Source: Mesorhizobium sp. WSM3860
GTDB taxonomy: Bacteria > Pseudomonadota > Alphaproteobacteria > Rhizobiales > Rhizobiaceae
Reading direction: 5' to 3'
Assembly (NCBI RefSeq): GCF_002294995.1
Contig: NZ_NSGF01000028.1
Span: 1 to 58,144, forward strand
Length of the DNA: 58,144 nucleotides
The position numbers and the translations under genes were made by a program. The notes under the pieces are model-generated. The model was not told where the DNA came from, searched no databases, and worked only from the letters and a program-made list of their open reading frames with translations. Positions 1 to 8,637 of the stretch are shown here, one piece after another. Positions within the stretch are counted from its first letter, which is position 1, and each line of letters opens with the position of its first letter.

Positions 1-77
1 GCGGCGGACAGCAACTCAGGGGGAAAACTGTAACCCATGTATCCGGTTCAAAGTGTTACCCATCTATCGGCTGGACA
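1..77. mobile_element. Probable insertion-sequence end (IS21- or IS481-like), truncated by window edge
   Basis: Two imperfect direct repeats lie here: GTAACCCATGTATCCGG at 30-46 and GTTACCCATCTATCGG at 55-70, and the stretch finishes in GGACA at 73-77. Repeated internal binding sites next to a terminus ending in CA are typical of IS21-type elements and similar transposons. A dispersed chromosomal repeat resumes exactly at 78 without its left half, as expected if the element inserted into it. One forward frame closes with TAA at 31-33, possibly the end of a transposase-operon gene, but too little is visible to name it. Family assignment is tentative. Confidence 0.5.
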
Positions 78-95
78 CAGGACAGAGGGGGGCGC
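78..95. repeat. Remnant of the 160-bp paired palindromic repeat
   Basis: CAGGACAGAGGGGGGCGC is identical to the outer end of the right arm of the elements at 18003-18162 and 31539-31698. The rest of the element is missing to the left, where the IS end sits, so this looks like a repeat interrupted by insertion. Confidence 0.65.
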
Positions 96-134
96 GACAG
101 AACGCAAACCTCGCCTATTGGCGCGGTCATTGTT

Positions 135-1727
135 ATGAACCGCTTCGCCGAGCTCCTCGACCGGCTGGTGCTGACGCCTTCGCGCAACGGCAAGCTGACG
201 CTGCTCACCGACTATTTCCGCAGCGTCGAGGATCCCGATCGCGGGCTGGCGCTGGCGGCGATCACCGGCGATCTGTCGATCGCGGCGGTGAAGCCGGCGA
301 TGCTCCGCGCGCTGGTGGTCGAGCGCATGGACCCCGTGCTGTTCGGCTATTCCTACGACTATGTCGGCGACCTCGCCGAGACGGTGTCGCTGGTCTGGCC
401 GCAGCCGGCCGGCCACCACGCGCCGACGCTCGCCGAAGTCGTCGGCAAGCTGCAGGCGGCGAGCCGCTCCGACGGGCCGCAGGTGCTCGCCAGGCTGCTC
501 GACAGCGCCAGCATCTCTGCGCGCTTCGCCATCATCAAGCTGGTTACCGGCGGGTTGCGCATCGGCGTGTCGGCGCGGCTTGCCAAGCAGGCGCTGGCCG
601 ATCTCGGCCAAGTCGATGTCGTCGAGATCGAGGAGCTCTGGCATGGGCTGACAGCGCCTTATACCGAACTGTTCGCGTGGCTGGAGGGCCGGGCGGAAAA
701 ACCGAGGAGCGCCGCGCTCGCATTGTTCCGGCCGGTGATGCTGTCCAATGCGGTCGACGACGGCGACTTGGAAAAGCTCGATCCCGTTGATTATGCGGCG
801 GAGTGGAAGTGGGACGGCATCCGCGTCCAGGCGGTGTGCGAGGGCGGCATCCGTCGCCTCTATTCGCGCACCGGCGACGATGTTTCAGGCGCCTTCCCGG
901 ACCTCGCCGCGACGATGGATTTCGAGGCGGCGCTCGACGGCGAGTTGCTGGTGGGCGATCCGCGCGAGGCGACCGGAACCTTCTCCGACCTGCAGCAGCG
1001 GCTGAACCGCAAGAGCGTGTCGCCAAAAATCCAGCAGCAATATCCGGCCTTCATGCGCTGCTACGACGCGCTGCAGGTCAACGGCGAGGATTTGCGCAGC
1101 CTCCCCTTCGCCGAGCGCCGCACCCGGCTCGGAGCCTTCGTCGAGACGCTCGATCCCAGCCGTTTCGACCTCTCGCCGCTGGTCGAATTTTCGGATTGGG
1201 CGACGCTGGAGCGGCTGCGCCAGGCGCCGCCGCATCCGATCATCGAAGGGGTGATGCTGAAGCGCTGGGATTCGCCCTATCTTGCCGGTCGGCCGAAAGG
1301 CCCCTGGTTCAAGTGGAAGCGCGATCCGCACACGATCGACGCGGTGCTGATGTATGCGCAGCGCGGCCACGGCAAGCGCTCGAGCTTCTATTCCGACTAC
1401 ACATTCGGGGTCTGGTCCGGCCCAGAGGGATCGGAAGAGCTGGTGCCGGTCGGCAAGGCCTATTTCGGCTTCACCGACGAGGAGCTGCGGCAGATCGACA
1501 AATATGTCCGCGACCATACGATCGAGCGGTTCGGGCCGGTGCGCTCGGTGCGCGCCGATCGCAAGAATGGGCTGGTGCTGGAAGTGGCTTTCGAAGGCCT
1601 CAACCGCTCGACGCGGCATAAATCGGGCGTCGCGATGCGTTTTCCCCGCATCTCACGGCTACGCTGGGACAAACCGGCCGCCGAAGCCGACCGGATCGAG
1701 ACGCTGCAGGCGCTGCTCGACAGCTAG
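135..1727 (+). CDS. ATP-dependent DNA ligase, cisplatin-damage-response type
   Basis: The 530-residue protein seals nicks in DNA by an ATP-dependent adenylation mechanism. Its N-terminus (FAELLDRLVLTPSRNGK) and length match the bacterial family often annotated as cisplatin damage response ligase, which usually sits with an exonuclease and an Lhr-type helicase in a repair operon. The adenylation motif is visible as EWKWDGIRVQ with the nucleotide-binding lysine near residue 225; an N-terminal DNA-binding region precedes it and an OB-fold region follows (about 420-520). The ATG at 135 gives the family's normal N-terminus. The expected partner genes are not present downstream; upstream is an IS end, so the repair operon may be split or lie outside the window. 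Confidence 0.9.
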   Translation: MNRFAELLDRLVLTPSRNGKLTLLTDYFRSVEDPDRGLALAAITGDLSIAAVKPAMLRALVVERMDPVLFGYSYDYVGDLAETVSLVWPQPAGHHAPTLAEVVGKLQAASRSDGPQVLARLLDSASISARFAIIKLVTGGLRIGVSARLAKQALADLGQVDVVEIEELWHGLTAPYTELFAWLEGRAEKPRSAALALFRPVMLSNAVDDGDLEKLDPVDYAAEWKWDGIRVQAVCEGGIRRLYSRTGDDVSGAFPDLAATMDFEAALDGELLVGDPREATGTFSDLQQRLNRKSVSPKIQQQYPAFMRCYDALQVNGEDLRSLPFAERRTRLGAFVETLDPSRFDLSPLVEFSDWATLERLRQAPPHPIIEGVMLKRWDSPYLAGRPKGPWFKWKRDPHTIDAVLMYAQRGHGKRSSFYSDYTFGVWSGPEGSEELVPVGKAYFGFTDEELRQIDKYVRDHTIERFGPVRSVRADRKNGLVLEVAFEGLNRSTRHKSGVAMRFPRISRLRWDKPAAEADRIETLQALLDS

Positions 1728-1738
1728 GTATCCAACAC

Positions 1739-1806
1739 CGGCGCTTCACCCCACCCAGCGCTTCGCGCCAACCTCCCCATCAAGGGACCATCAAGGGGAG
1801 GTAGAA
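1739..1806. repeat. Dispersed palindromic repeat (CCTCCCC/GGGGAGG type)
   Basis: Between two convergent genes lies a segment with CAACCTCCCCATCAAGGG followed by CAAGGGGAGGTAGAAGG, which can fold into a hairpin. Related units are at 22429-22553, 29331-29459 and 38751-38798, always between genes. It may act as a bidirectional transcript end but shows no T-run. Confidence 0.55.
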
Positions 1807-1847
1807 GGTCGCACCCCGGCAGATACCGCTCGCTGCCGATGCCGAGG

Positions 1848-3077
1848 TCACTCCGCGATCGATACGCGGATCTCGTAGATGTCGACGGACTTGCCCTGCT
1901 TGTCGAAGTCGGAATTGACGGCGATGGTGCCGGCCGCACCCGGGTGCTTGGTCGGGAACTGCACGTCGAACAGGTACTCGTTGCGCTCGTGGCCGACGGC
2001 ATAGCGCTTGCGACCGCAATCGCCGAGCTCGCCGAAATTGCAGTCGACCGAGATCTGCGTCTCCTTGCCTTCTTCCGAACGGGCGATGATGTCGAACATT
2101 GCGTGCTTGCCGGCGAGCTTTTCCAGCACGCCCTGGCCGACATCGAAGGCGATGGCCGAGCCGGATGCGCCGGAGCGGATGCGCAGGAACTGACCGGTGT
2201 CGTCCTTCATGACATCGGCGGCCGCATCGGACGGTGTGCTGACATGGGTTGGATCGCTGGGCGAGAAGACGTTGATCCAGTTCTTCGACTGATCCGCCTC
2301 GCCGGGCTTTTGCGGCGAGCCGGTGTCGGCTGGCTGCGAGGAGTCTTCGTCTTCCAGCGTCGGGGTCGGCTCCGGCGGACCGGTGTTCAGTTCAGCCGCC
2401 GTCTTGAAGACGCCGGTCTGCTTGGCGAAATAGAGGCCGATGCCGGCAGCCGCCAGCAGCGTCGCCGCGACGAATATGGCGGTGAGCGGCAGACGCCGGC
2501 CACGGATACGCCGTTCATCGCGATCCGGCGCCACTTCGGCGCCGTTGCCGATGGACGCTCCGGGAGAGTCATCGAGCGTCGGCGCGTTCGGGAGCGCCTC
2601 GTCCGGCATGATGTCGGGCACGCGGGGCAGCACGCGCGAGCGCGGCGCGTCCGATGCATCGGGCTGCACCGGACCGTCGATTGTGATCGACGGCGACGGT
2701 GAGGTCTGGGTCGGACCCTGCGGCGCTTCCACGGAGGGCGCGGGAGACTGGCTCGGCGTGTCGAGCGCGGGCCCCGGCGCGGCGTTGCCGGCGAATGGAC
2801 CGCTGTCCAGCGGAAGCGTCACGTCAGGAACGGCCTGGACGGCCGGCAGGAATTCGGATTCGATCTCGGTGATCTTGGCCTGCACCGCCTTGCGGCGGTT
2901 GATGGCGGCTTCCACCGTCACATTCGGGTTGGCCTGCAGCACGCGATCGAGCGCGGCAAAGGCCGAGCGATAGACCTTCTCGCGAAACGCCCGGTCCTCG
3001 GGATTGCCTTTCTCGAAGGCGTTGCGGATCGCTTTCTCGATGGCGTCCAAGCGAGCTCCCTCTGCGCGTTCGCTCAC
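1848..3077 (-). CDS. Conserved hypothetical single-pass membrane protein
   Basis: I do not recognise a named family. The 409-residue protein has a charged helical N-terminal part (about 1-80), a long Pro/Ser/Asp-rich linker (about 85-190), one clear membrane segment at about 196-218 preceded by RRIRGRR (positive-inside, so N-terminus cytoplasmic), a second low-complexity stretch, and a C-terminal region of about 140 residues rich in beta-type sequence that would face the periplasm. The architecture resembles envelope anchors or sensors, but no catalytic motif is visible. It is transcribed alone toward the ligase gene, with a repeat between the two stop codons. Confidence 0.7.
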   Translation of the reverse strand: MSERAEGARLDAIEKAIRNAFEKGNPEDRAFREKVYRSAFAALDRVLQANPNVTVEAAINRRKAVQAKITEIESEFLPAVQAVPDVTLPLDSGPFAGNAAPGPALDTPSQSPAPSVEAPQGPTQTSPSPSITIDGPVQPDASDAPRSRVLPRVPDIMPDEALPNAPTLDDSPGASIGNGAEVAPDRDERRIRGRRLPLTAIFVAATLLAAAGIGLYFAKQTGVFKTAAELNTGPPEPTPTLEDEDSSQPADTGSPQKPGEADQSKNWINVFSPSDPTHVSTPSDAAADVMKDDTGQFLRIRSGASGSAIAFDVGQGVLEKLAGKHAMFDIIARSEEGKETQISVDCNFGELGDCGRKRYAVGHERNEYLFDVQFPTKHPGAAGTIAVNSDFDKQGKSVDIYEIRVSIAE

Positions 3078-3397
3078 AGTTATCGATCGTGAGCCGCAGG
3101 CGACCAGTCAATCAACGGGCGGCCGGCTGACTTGCCGACGCATCCAATGCCCATTTCGGCGTTTTTTGTTGAAGAATCAACATTTTTGTCGCCGCCGCCG
3201 GATCGGCCCGCAACGGAACCGGACGCCGACCGCCGGCGGGCCGGCAAGCCTCGCCGGCGGGGCGCCGGAGGCTATCGCGCGGCGGCAAGCGACGGAATTG
3301 CCGCGCATGAGAGCAGGATTTCGCCGCCAGCCATCTTGAATTAGCTGGCGGTTGAGTCTATCAACCGGCGCATCTTGGAAGCCCAGCGGCTTCCCGG
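3078..3397. other. Intergenic region, 320 bp
   Basis: This holds the presumed promoter of the minus-strand membrane protein and the upstream region of tRNA-Thr. A small inverted repeat, TGTTGA-AGAA-TCAACA at 3167-3182, is followed by five T residues; no plus-strand gene precedes it, so I do not call it a terminator. The rest is GC-rich sequence without a supportable gene. Confidence 0.5.
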
Positions 3398-3473
3398 GCC
3401 GCTTTAGCTCAGTTGGTAGAGCACATCATTCGTAATGATGGGGTCGCGTGTTCGAGTCACGCAAGCGGCACCA
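3398..3473 (+). tRNA. tRNA-Thr (CGT anticodon)
   Basis: The 76-nt sequence folds as a cloverleaf: acceptor arms GCCGCTT and AAGCGGC, D-arm GCTC-AGTTGGTAGA-GC, anticodon arm ATCAT-TCGTAAT-GAT with anticodon CGT, T-arm GCGTG-TTCGAGT-CACGC, discriminator A and encoded CCA at 3471-3473. The anticodon reads ACG threonine codons. Confidence 0.96.
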
Positions 3474-3946
3474 ACTTTTCCTAAAAGCGTGTCATTCCAA
3501 TACCATACCTGTTGGGTGGATTTGGATTCACCCACAAACCCACCCAGATTCGCCTCAAGCGGAAACACTGCGGCGTCGGGCGGCCGCATTGCGCCTTGCC
3601 GACCTCAGCACCTCCGAGCGTGAATTCGGTGTGATGCCGATACAAGAGCGCCGCCACGGTGGCGTCAACCGGTTACACAGGGCAGGCAACATCCCCGGCC
3701 TTCTGGAAGTGGCGTGTCCCCAGAGGCTGCGTGGGCGGGTCGTTGGTTGGCTGTTGGCGCGCGACTGAACGCTCCACGCCTAGCAGGCTGGATAGCGAAA
3801 TCTCGTGGGGGCAAGGTCAAGCTGCCTTCCGTTCCAGCGACGGGCGAAGACTGGGAAAGATGGATACCGTGCACGTGAGGCGTATGGAAGCTGGCAGGAC
3901 ATGGACGCGGGGCGGCCCGCGTGCAGGCGCCTGGCTGAGCCGTGCA
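3474..3946. other. Intergenic region downstream of tRNA-Thr, 473 bp
   Basis: No supportable gene. An open frame continuous with the cyclase gene begins at 3659, but its translation up to 3946 resembles no protein and lacks a convincing start, so I treat it as leader. I saw no second copy of the tRNA 3' end that would mark an integrated element. Confidence 0.5.
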
Positions 3947-5692
3947 ATGACCACGCAGCGCCACCTCGCAGCGATCCTGGCTTGCGACGTGGTCGGCTAT
4001 TCGCGCCTGACGGAGCGCGACGAGCGCGGCACGCTCGAGCGGCTGAAGGCCTACCGCAAGGACCTCCTCGAACCGCTGGTATCCGAGAACCAGGGGCGCA
4101 TCGTCAAGCTCACGGGCGACGGCATGCTCTGCGAATTCGCGAGCGTCGTTAATGCGGTGACAGCGGCGGTGGCGATCCAGCAGGCTGTGGCAGAACACGA
4201 GGCGGAGACGCCAGAGGAAGAGCGGATTCGCTTGCGCATCGGCGTCAATCTCGGCGACGTGGTCTGCGACGAGGACGGCGACCTCTATGGCGACGGGGTC
4301 AACATCGCCGCCCGCCTCGAAAGCGTCGCCGATCCCGGGACCGTGGTCGTCTCGGGCACCGCCTACGACCACCTGCAGGGCAAGCTCGACTGCGGCTTCA
4401 TGCCGCTCGGCAACCTGCGCCTCAAGAACATCGAGCGGCCTGTTCGCGCCTACCGCGTCGAGACCGACGCCAGCGCCTCGGTGGCTGCACCGCCTCTCCT
4501 GCCCGAGAAGCCCTCGATCGCGGTTCTGCCTTTCACCAATATGAGCGGCGACCCTGACCAGGAATACTTCGCCGACGGGCTGGTGGAGGACATCATCACG
4601 GGATTGAGCCGGGTGAACTCTTTCTTCGTGATCGCCCGCAACTCGTCCTTCACCTACAAGGGCCGGGCGGTGGACCTGCGCCAGGTCGGGCGCGAGCTGG
4701 GCGTCCGCTACGTGCTCGAAGGGAGCATCCGCAGAGCCGGATCGCGGGTGCGCATCAGCGGGCAGTTGGTCGACGCGATCAGCGGACACCATGTCTGGAC
4801 CGGCCGTTTCGAAGGCGACGTGAGCGACATCTTCGACCTGCAGGACAAGGTGACCGAGAGCGTCGTCGGCGCTGTCGAGCCGAGCATCCGGCTGGAGGAG
4901 ATCAAGCAGGCGCGCATGAAGCCGACCGAGTACATGAGCGCCTACGACCTCTACCTTCGCGCACTGCCGCGCTTCTACAGCATGACGCGCGAAGGCTTTG
5001 CCGATGTGCGTCGGCTCACCAACGAGGCGCTCAGCATCGACCCTGGCTTCACTTTGGCTAAGGCACTCGGCGCCTATATCCGCAGCCTATCCGTGAGCCA
5101 GTGCTGGCACGAGCCCGACGATGTGCGAGTCGCCGCGCGCATGGCGCGCGAGGTGCTGGCGGAAGCGCGCGACGACCCCACAAGCCTTCGCTTCGCGGCG
5201 CAGGTGATTGCCTACAGCGCGAAGGAATACGAGATGGCGCTGGGCACGATCGAACGGTCACTGCTGCTCAACCCCAATTCGGCGCAGGGCCATACCGGCA
5301 GCGGCTGGGTGAACGCGCATTCCAGCCGCCCGCTCGTGGCGATCGAGCACTTTCACAGGGCGATGCGGCTGAGTCCGGTCGACCCCGAGAAAGGCATCGC
5401 GCTGTCCGGCATCGGGATGAGCTATCTGATGCTCGAGCGCTACGAGGAAGCGCTGGCATGGGGAGAACGCGCGCTGCATGAGATGCCGAACTACGGCTCC
5501 TCGCACCGCGTGGTGATCATGGCGCTGGTCAAGCTCAACCGGCTGGAGGAGGCGCAGGCCGCGGCGCGCCGGCTGATGGAGGCGTTCCCGACCTTCACGC
5601 TTACCCTGCAGAGACAGATCAACCCGTGGCTGGACAAGGTGTTCGCCGAGCGCTACGTCGAGGCGCTGGGCATCGCCGGCGTGCCGGAGTGA
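3947..5692 (+). CDS. Class III adenylate/guanylate cyclase with FlgO-like and TPR regions
   Basis: This 581-residue protein is a soluble nucleotide cyclase of the type that is multiplied in rhizobia. The catalytic domain (about 1-175) shows both metal-binding aspartates, in LACDVVGYSRL (D14) and LTGDGMLCEF (D58), plus the GDGVNIAARLES segment. From about 185 follows a domain starting EKPSIAVLPFTNMSGD, which resembles the FlgO/TolB-N-like fold found in these proteins, and from about 330 to the end tetratricopeptide-like helices. I chose ATG 3947 because the family begins with residues like MTTQRHLAAILACD; the open frame extends upstream without homology. It stands alone; the signal sensed is unknown. 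Product could be cAMP or cGMP, most likely cAMP. Confidence 0.88.
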   Translation: MTTQRHLAAILACDVVGYSRLTERDERGTLERLKAYRKDLLEPLVSENQGRIVKLTGDGMLCEFASVVNAVTAAVAIQQAVAEHEAETPEEERIRLRIGVNLGDVVCDEDGDLYGDGVNIAARLESVADPGTVVVSGTAYDHLQGKLDCGFMPLGNLRLKNIERPVRAYRVETDASASVAAPPLLPEKPSIAVLPFTNMSGDPDQEYFADGLVEDIITGLSRVNSFFVIARNSSFTYKGRAVDLRQVGRELGVRYVLEGSIRRAGSRVRISGQLVDAISGHHVWTGRFEGDVSDIFDLQDKVTESVVGAVEPSIRLEEIKQARMKPTEYMSAYDLYLRALPRFYSMTREGFADVRRLTNEALSIDPGFTLAKALGAYIRSLSVSQCWHEPDDVRVAARMAREVLAEARDDPTSLRFAAQVIAYSAKEYEMALGTIERSLLLNPNSAQGHTGSGWVNAHSSRPLVAIEHFHRAMRLSPVDPEKGIALSGIGMSYLMLERYEEALAWGERALHEMPNYGSSHRVVIMALVKLNRLEEAQAAARRLMEAFPTFTLTLQRQINPWLDKVFAERYVEALGIAGVPE

Positions 5693-5860
5693 TCGTCGCG
5701 GCTGCAACGATACCCTGATGCGGGGACAGTGCGGCCAGACGACCTCCTTTGCACAGGGGCCGAAAGCGGAACGTGCGCTTCGGGCTTTGTCGGCGCATCT
5801 CGGCCATTGTCGGGAATCGCTGTTGGTGGGAAACTCCCGGCCTCTAGCAAGGAGGCCAAA

Positions 5861-6049
5861 ATGCCCAACAGTTTCAAGACCGGTGACGTCGTCAGGCTGA
5901 AATCCGGAGGCCCTGAGATGACGGTGAGTGATGGCGCTGCCTCGGGCACGTATCTATGCCACTGGTTCAACCGCGACGGAGATGTCTGGACCCCGCAACA
6001 TGCCGGCTTCAAGCCGGACCAGTTGGTGGTGGTCGACGAACGGAAATAA
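5861..6049 (+). CDS. YodC-family (DUF2158) small protein
   Basis: The 62-residue protein starts MPNSFKTGDVVRLKSGGPEM and continues with a CHWF segment and a C-terminal FKPDQLVVV. Short basic proteins beginning 'F..GDVV.LKSGGP.MTV' are the YodC/DUF2158 family, whose function is unknown. ATG 5861 has a strong ribosome site, AAGGAGG, 5 bases upstream. It is monocistronic as far as can be seen. Confidence 0.85.
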   Translation: MPNSFKTGDVVRLKSGGPEMTVSDGAASGTYLCHWFNRDGDVWTPQHAGFKPDQLVVVDERK

Positions 6050-6112
6050 TTTCGCTCACTCTCAGGATCGGCTCCGGCCGGACTGTTGTTCGCATCGTCT
6101 CGTCAGAAACGA

Positions 6113-6146
6113 CCGACGGATTTTCTCCGTTGCCGCGTTTAACGGC
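6113..6146 (+). promoter_or_regulatory. Candidate ECF-type promoter or operator shared with 12061-12095
   Basis: CCGACGGATTT, a 13-base gap, then GTTTAACGGC lie 45 bases before the EF-hand gene that heads the sigma-factor module. The same two blocks (11/11 and 9/10 identical, gap 14) precede the minus-strand GCG_CRPN gene. Two conserved blocks at this spacing fit -35/-10 elements for an autoregulated ECF sigma factor. The assignment is inference from two copies. Confidence 0.4.
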
Positions 6147-6190
6147 TGAAGCGTGGCCGCCAATGGCCGCGCGCAACCGGAGACGAGAGC

Positions 6191-6616
6191 ATGATCCGCC
6201 GTTCGATATTTGTCGTTGCCCTTGGCCTGCAGGCCGCCGCTGCGGCGGCCCAGACAGCGACGCCTGCCACCGCGCCGGCGCAACCAGCGCCAAGCGTGTC
6301 TGCCTCCGCTAGGCCCGGCATCACGCTGGAAAAGTTCGAGGCGCGCCGGGAAAAGGCTTCCATGCGGGCTGACACCGACGGCGACGGCAAGGTCAGCCTC
6401 GCCGAGTGGACGGCGTTCCAGACCCAGCGCAAGGCCAAGGGCGATCCTGCCAAATCCTTCGCGCGGATGGACCCCAACAAGGACGGCTTCGTCGACAAAT
6501 CCGAGCTCGACGCCTTCTTGGCCAAGCGCTTCGCCAGGCTCGACAAGAACGGCGACGGCGTGGTGGGCGCCGAGGAACGGCCGGGCCACAAAACCGCTCC
6601 CAATCAGGAGCAATGA
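6191..6616 (+). CDS. Secreted EF-hand calcium-binding protein
   Basis: The 141-residue product has an N-terminal signal peptide (MIRRSIFVVALGLQ..., cleavage likely after AAAAAAQ near 21), a Pro/Ala-rich stretch, and three canonical 12-residue EF-hand loops at about 61-72 (DTDGDGKVSLAE), 94-105 (DPNKDGFVDKSE) and 118-129 (DKNGDGVVGAEE). All three have Asp at positions 1, 3 or 5 and Glu at 12, so calcium binding in the periplasm is expected. It lies 45 bases before the start of the ECF sigma gene and appears to head that transcription unit, with the candidate promoter at 6113-6146 upstream. Confidence 0.88.
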   Translation: MIRRSIFVVALGLQAAAAAAQTATPATAPAQPAPSVSASARPGITLEKFEARREKASMRADTDGDGKVSLAEWTAFQTQRKAKGDPAKSFARMDPNKDGFVDKSELDAFLAKRFARLDKNGDGVVGAEERPGHKTAPNQEQ

Positions 6617-6661
6617 CCGAGAGGTTATGCAGCACGATGATCATTGGGAGCGCCCCGCTTG

Positions 6662-7195
6662 ATGGGCCCCGATCCGGACGAGGAACTGGTACGGCGCATC
6701 GGTGCCGGCGATCAAGCCGCCGTGCAGGCGATGGTGGCGCGCAAGCTGCCGCGCCTGCTTTCGCTCGCCACCCGCATGCTCGGCGACTCCGCCGAGGCCG
6801 AGGACGTCGCCCAGGAGACCTTCGTGCGCATCTGGCGTCATGCCTCGAGCTGGCGCCATGGTCATGCGCGTTTCGACACCTGGGTCCACCGGGTGGCGCT
6901 CAACCTCTGCTACGACCGGCTGCGGCGGCGCCGCGAATGGGTGACGGACGAATTGCCGGAGGCGGCGGATGAGGCACCGCTTCCCGACGCCGGAGACGAA
7001 GGCCGGCGCGTCAGCCAAGCGCTGCAGCGCATCGCGCCGCGCCAGCGCGAGGCGATCGTGCTCGTCTATTATCAGGAGATGTCCAACATCGAGGCCGCCG
7101 GCGCCATGCAGGTCAGCGTCGATGCGTTGGAAAGCCTGCTCGCGCGGGGCCGGCGCTCGCTGCAAGCCATGCTCATCGGAGATGGCGATGACTGA
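6662..7195 (+). CDS. ECF-family RNA polymerase sigma factor
   Basis: The 177-residue protein has sigma region 2 (about residues 10-80, with the FDTWVHRVALNLCYDRLRRRR segment for -10 recognition and DNA melting) and region 4 (about 110-170, with APRQREAIVLVYYQEMSN, typical of the sigma-70 region 4 helix-turn-helix). There is no region 1 or 3, as in ECF factors. I chose ATG 6662 with GGGAG 11 bases upstream; a TTG at 6644 is the alternative. The next two genes encode a likely membrane anti-sigma factor and a periplasmic sensor, so activity is probably controlled by release from the membrane in response to an envelope signal. Confidence 0.92.
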   Translation: MGPDPDEELVRRIGAGDQAAVQAMVARKLPRLLSLATRMLGDSAEAEDVAQETFVRIWRHASSWRHGHARFDTWVHRVALNLCYDRLRRRREWVTDELPEAADEAPLPDAGDEGRRVSQALQRIAPRQREAIVLVYYQEMSNIEAAGAMQVSVDALESLLARGRRSLQAMLIGDGDD

Positions 7196-7254
7196 GCAAC
7201 TGGCGGCGGTTGGGACTTGGGTGGCCACGTCAAATCCGTGGAAGGGGAAACGAG

Positions 7255-7704
7255 ATGGCTGACGAAAGAAAGGCCGCCCACGGGCCGATGAACGCCCAAC
7301 GCTTCGCTGCACTTGCGGACGCCTATGGCAGCGCCCTGCATCGCTGGCCGCGGGCCGAGCAGGCTGCCGCCACGCTGTTTGCCGAGAGCGAAGAGGGTCG
7401 CGCCATCTTAGCGACCGCCCGCCGGCTCGATGTCATCCTCGACCGCCATCACGTCGAAGCCCCAAGCCGGACGCTGCATGGCGAGATTGTCGCACGGGCC
7501 ACCACGCAGCTCAGCCAGGGGCGCCGCCGCCGTTTTTGGTGGCTGGGCTTTGGGCTTGCCGGCGTCGGCCTTGCCGGCGCCCTGGCCGGGCTGGCGCTGG
7601 TCACCGTCGTCACTCCAGATGCCGCGTCCGACCATTATGTGATGGATGCCAACGCAACGTCGTTCGGCGATGCCGGTCCCGACGCCGACACGGAGGACCT
7701 ATGA
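7255..7704 (+). CDS. Probable membrane anti-sigma factor
   Basis: The 149-residue protein has a soluble N-terminal part (about 1-90, LADAYGSALHRWP, a pattern often seen in rhizobial anti-sigma-like proteins), an arginine-rich stop-transfer (GRRRRFWW) and one membrane helix at about 95-119, then a short periplasmic tail. It follows the sigma gene by 59 bases with a GGAAGGGGA ribosome site before ATG 7255 and overlaps the next gene by ATGA. Function is inferred from position and topology; no zinc-binding HxxxCxxC motif is visible, so it is not a ZAS-type anti-sigma. Confidence 0.7.
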   Translation: MADERKAAHGPMNAQRFAALADAYGSALHRWPRAEQAAATLFAESEEGRAILATARRLDVILDRHHVEAPSRTLHGEIVARATTQLSQGRRRRFWWLGFGLAGVGLAGALAGLALVTVVTPDAASDHYVMDANATSFGDAGPDADTEDL

Positions 7705-8147
7705 GCGCTCGTCTTTTCGCGGCATCCCTGGTGCTGAACGTCTTCCTGATCGGTGCCGTCGCCGGCGGTGCAGGCTGGCTGATCGGCCGTTCCGGAGGCG
7801 GCTATTCGCTGGAATCGGCCGGCGGTCAGCTTCCCGCCGGCGACCGCAAGGTATTCCGCCAGGCGCTGCGCGAGGTTCGTCGCGAGTCCCGCGCAGTCAT
7901 CCTCGACGGACAGCAGGCGCGGCGCGAGGCGGCCAACCTCTTGCAGCAGCCGACGCTCGACGCCGACGCTCTGGCCGCTGCCCTGGAACGGGCGCGCAAT
8001 GCCGATGCCACCATCCGCAGCCGGCTGGAACAGCGCATCGTCGAATTCGCCGCGTCGAGCTCGCTGGAGGACCGTAAGCTGCTGGCCGACGCCCTGCTGC
8101 GCCATGTCGGCAGGCAGCGGCCGATCCCGACAAAAAATACGCCGTAG
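7701..8147 (+). CDS. Periplasmic heavy-metal-sensor-like (CnrX/ZraP-type) protein
   Basis: The 148-residue protein has one N-terminal membrane segment (about 5-27, ending in a GGAGWLIGR region) and a long helical periplasmic part with regularly spaced Arg/Glu/Ala (FRQALREVRRESRAVI, AALERARNADATIRSR). This matches the helical hairpin of the heavy-metal-sensor/CpxP-like proteins that act with ECF sigma and anti-sigma pairs. It starts by ATGA overlap with the anti-sigma gene, so translation is coupled. I see no His/Cys-rich metal site, so metal binding itself is not supported by the sequence; it may sense envelope damage instead. Confidence 0.7.
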   Translation: MSARLFAASLVLNVFLIGAVAGGAGWLIGRSGGGYSLESAGGQLPAGDRKVFRQALREVRRESRAVILDGQQARREAANLLQQPTLDADALAAALERARNADATIRSRLEQRIVEFAASSSLEDRKLLADALLRHVGRQRPIPTKNTP

Positions 8148-8258
8148 GCAGCGACGGAAAGCGCCGACCATCTCCGTTCAAGGAAACGAAGGGACACGCC
8201 TGCCGCCACGCGAACGCGGCATGGCCGGTATCAACCTGGAGAAACTTCGGAGCATCCC

Positions 8259-8543
8259 ATGAACGGTCTGACGAAATATTCTGTTGCGGCTGCGCTTGCC
8301 ATCGGCGGGACGGCCGCGGCAAGTGCCGCCTCGGCAATGCCGATCGCGCCGGTTGCGGCGCCTGCGATTGTCGAGCACGTGGCCTGGGGCTGCGGCCCCG
8401 GCTGGCACCCCAACCGGTGGGGTCGCTGCGTGCCCAACCGCCGCGTGATCTATCCGGGCTATTATTACTGGGGTGGCCCAAGCGTCTATATCGGCCCGGC
8501 CTGGCATCCGTGGCACGGCGATCGTTACTGGCGCCGCTGGTGA
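8259..8543 (+). CDS. Small secreted GCG_CRPN-type protein
   Basis: The 94-residue product has a signal peptide (about 1-26, ASAASAM) and the signature GCGPGWHPNRWGRCVPN at 44-60, followed by a Tyr/Trp/Gly/His-rich tail (YPGYYYWGGP, WHPWHGDRYWRRW). Short proteins with the Gly-Cys-Gly...Cys-Arg/Val-Pro-Asn core are common in rhizobia and named after this motif; function is unknown. The two cysteines may form a disulfide in the periplasm or outside the cell. It follows the sigma-sensor genes by 111 bases on the same strand, and a homologue is at 11768-12031. Confidence 0.85.
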   Translation: MNGLTKYSVAAALAIGGTAAASAASAMPIAPVAAPAIVEHVAWGCGPGWHPNRWGRCVPNRRVIYPGYYYWGGPSVYIGPAWHPWHGDRYWRRW

Positions 8544-8637
8544 GCCGCCGGCCGGCCTCATCAAGCCGACTCCGGCTGAGGCTTTCGACCTTGGATACCG
8601 CCGACGCGACCTGCGTCGGTCCGCGACGGAGGCTGTG

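Noticed and set aside
3398..3946. Genomic island attached to tRNA-Thr
   Set aside because: No integrase and no repeat of the tRNA 3' end were seen downstream.
3659..3946. N-terminal extension of the adenylate cyclase
   Set aside because: No homology-like features, no ribosome site; the family start coincides with ATG 3947.
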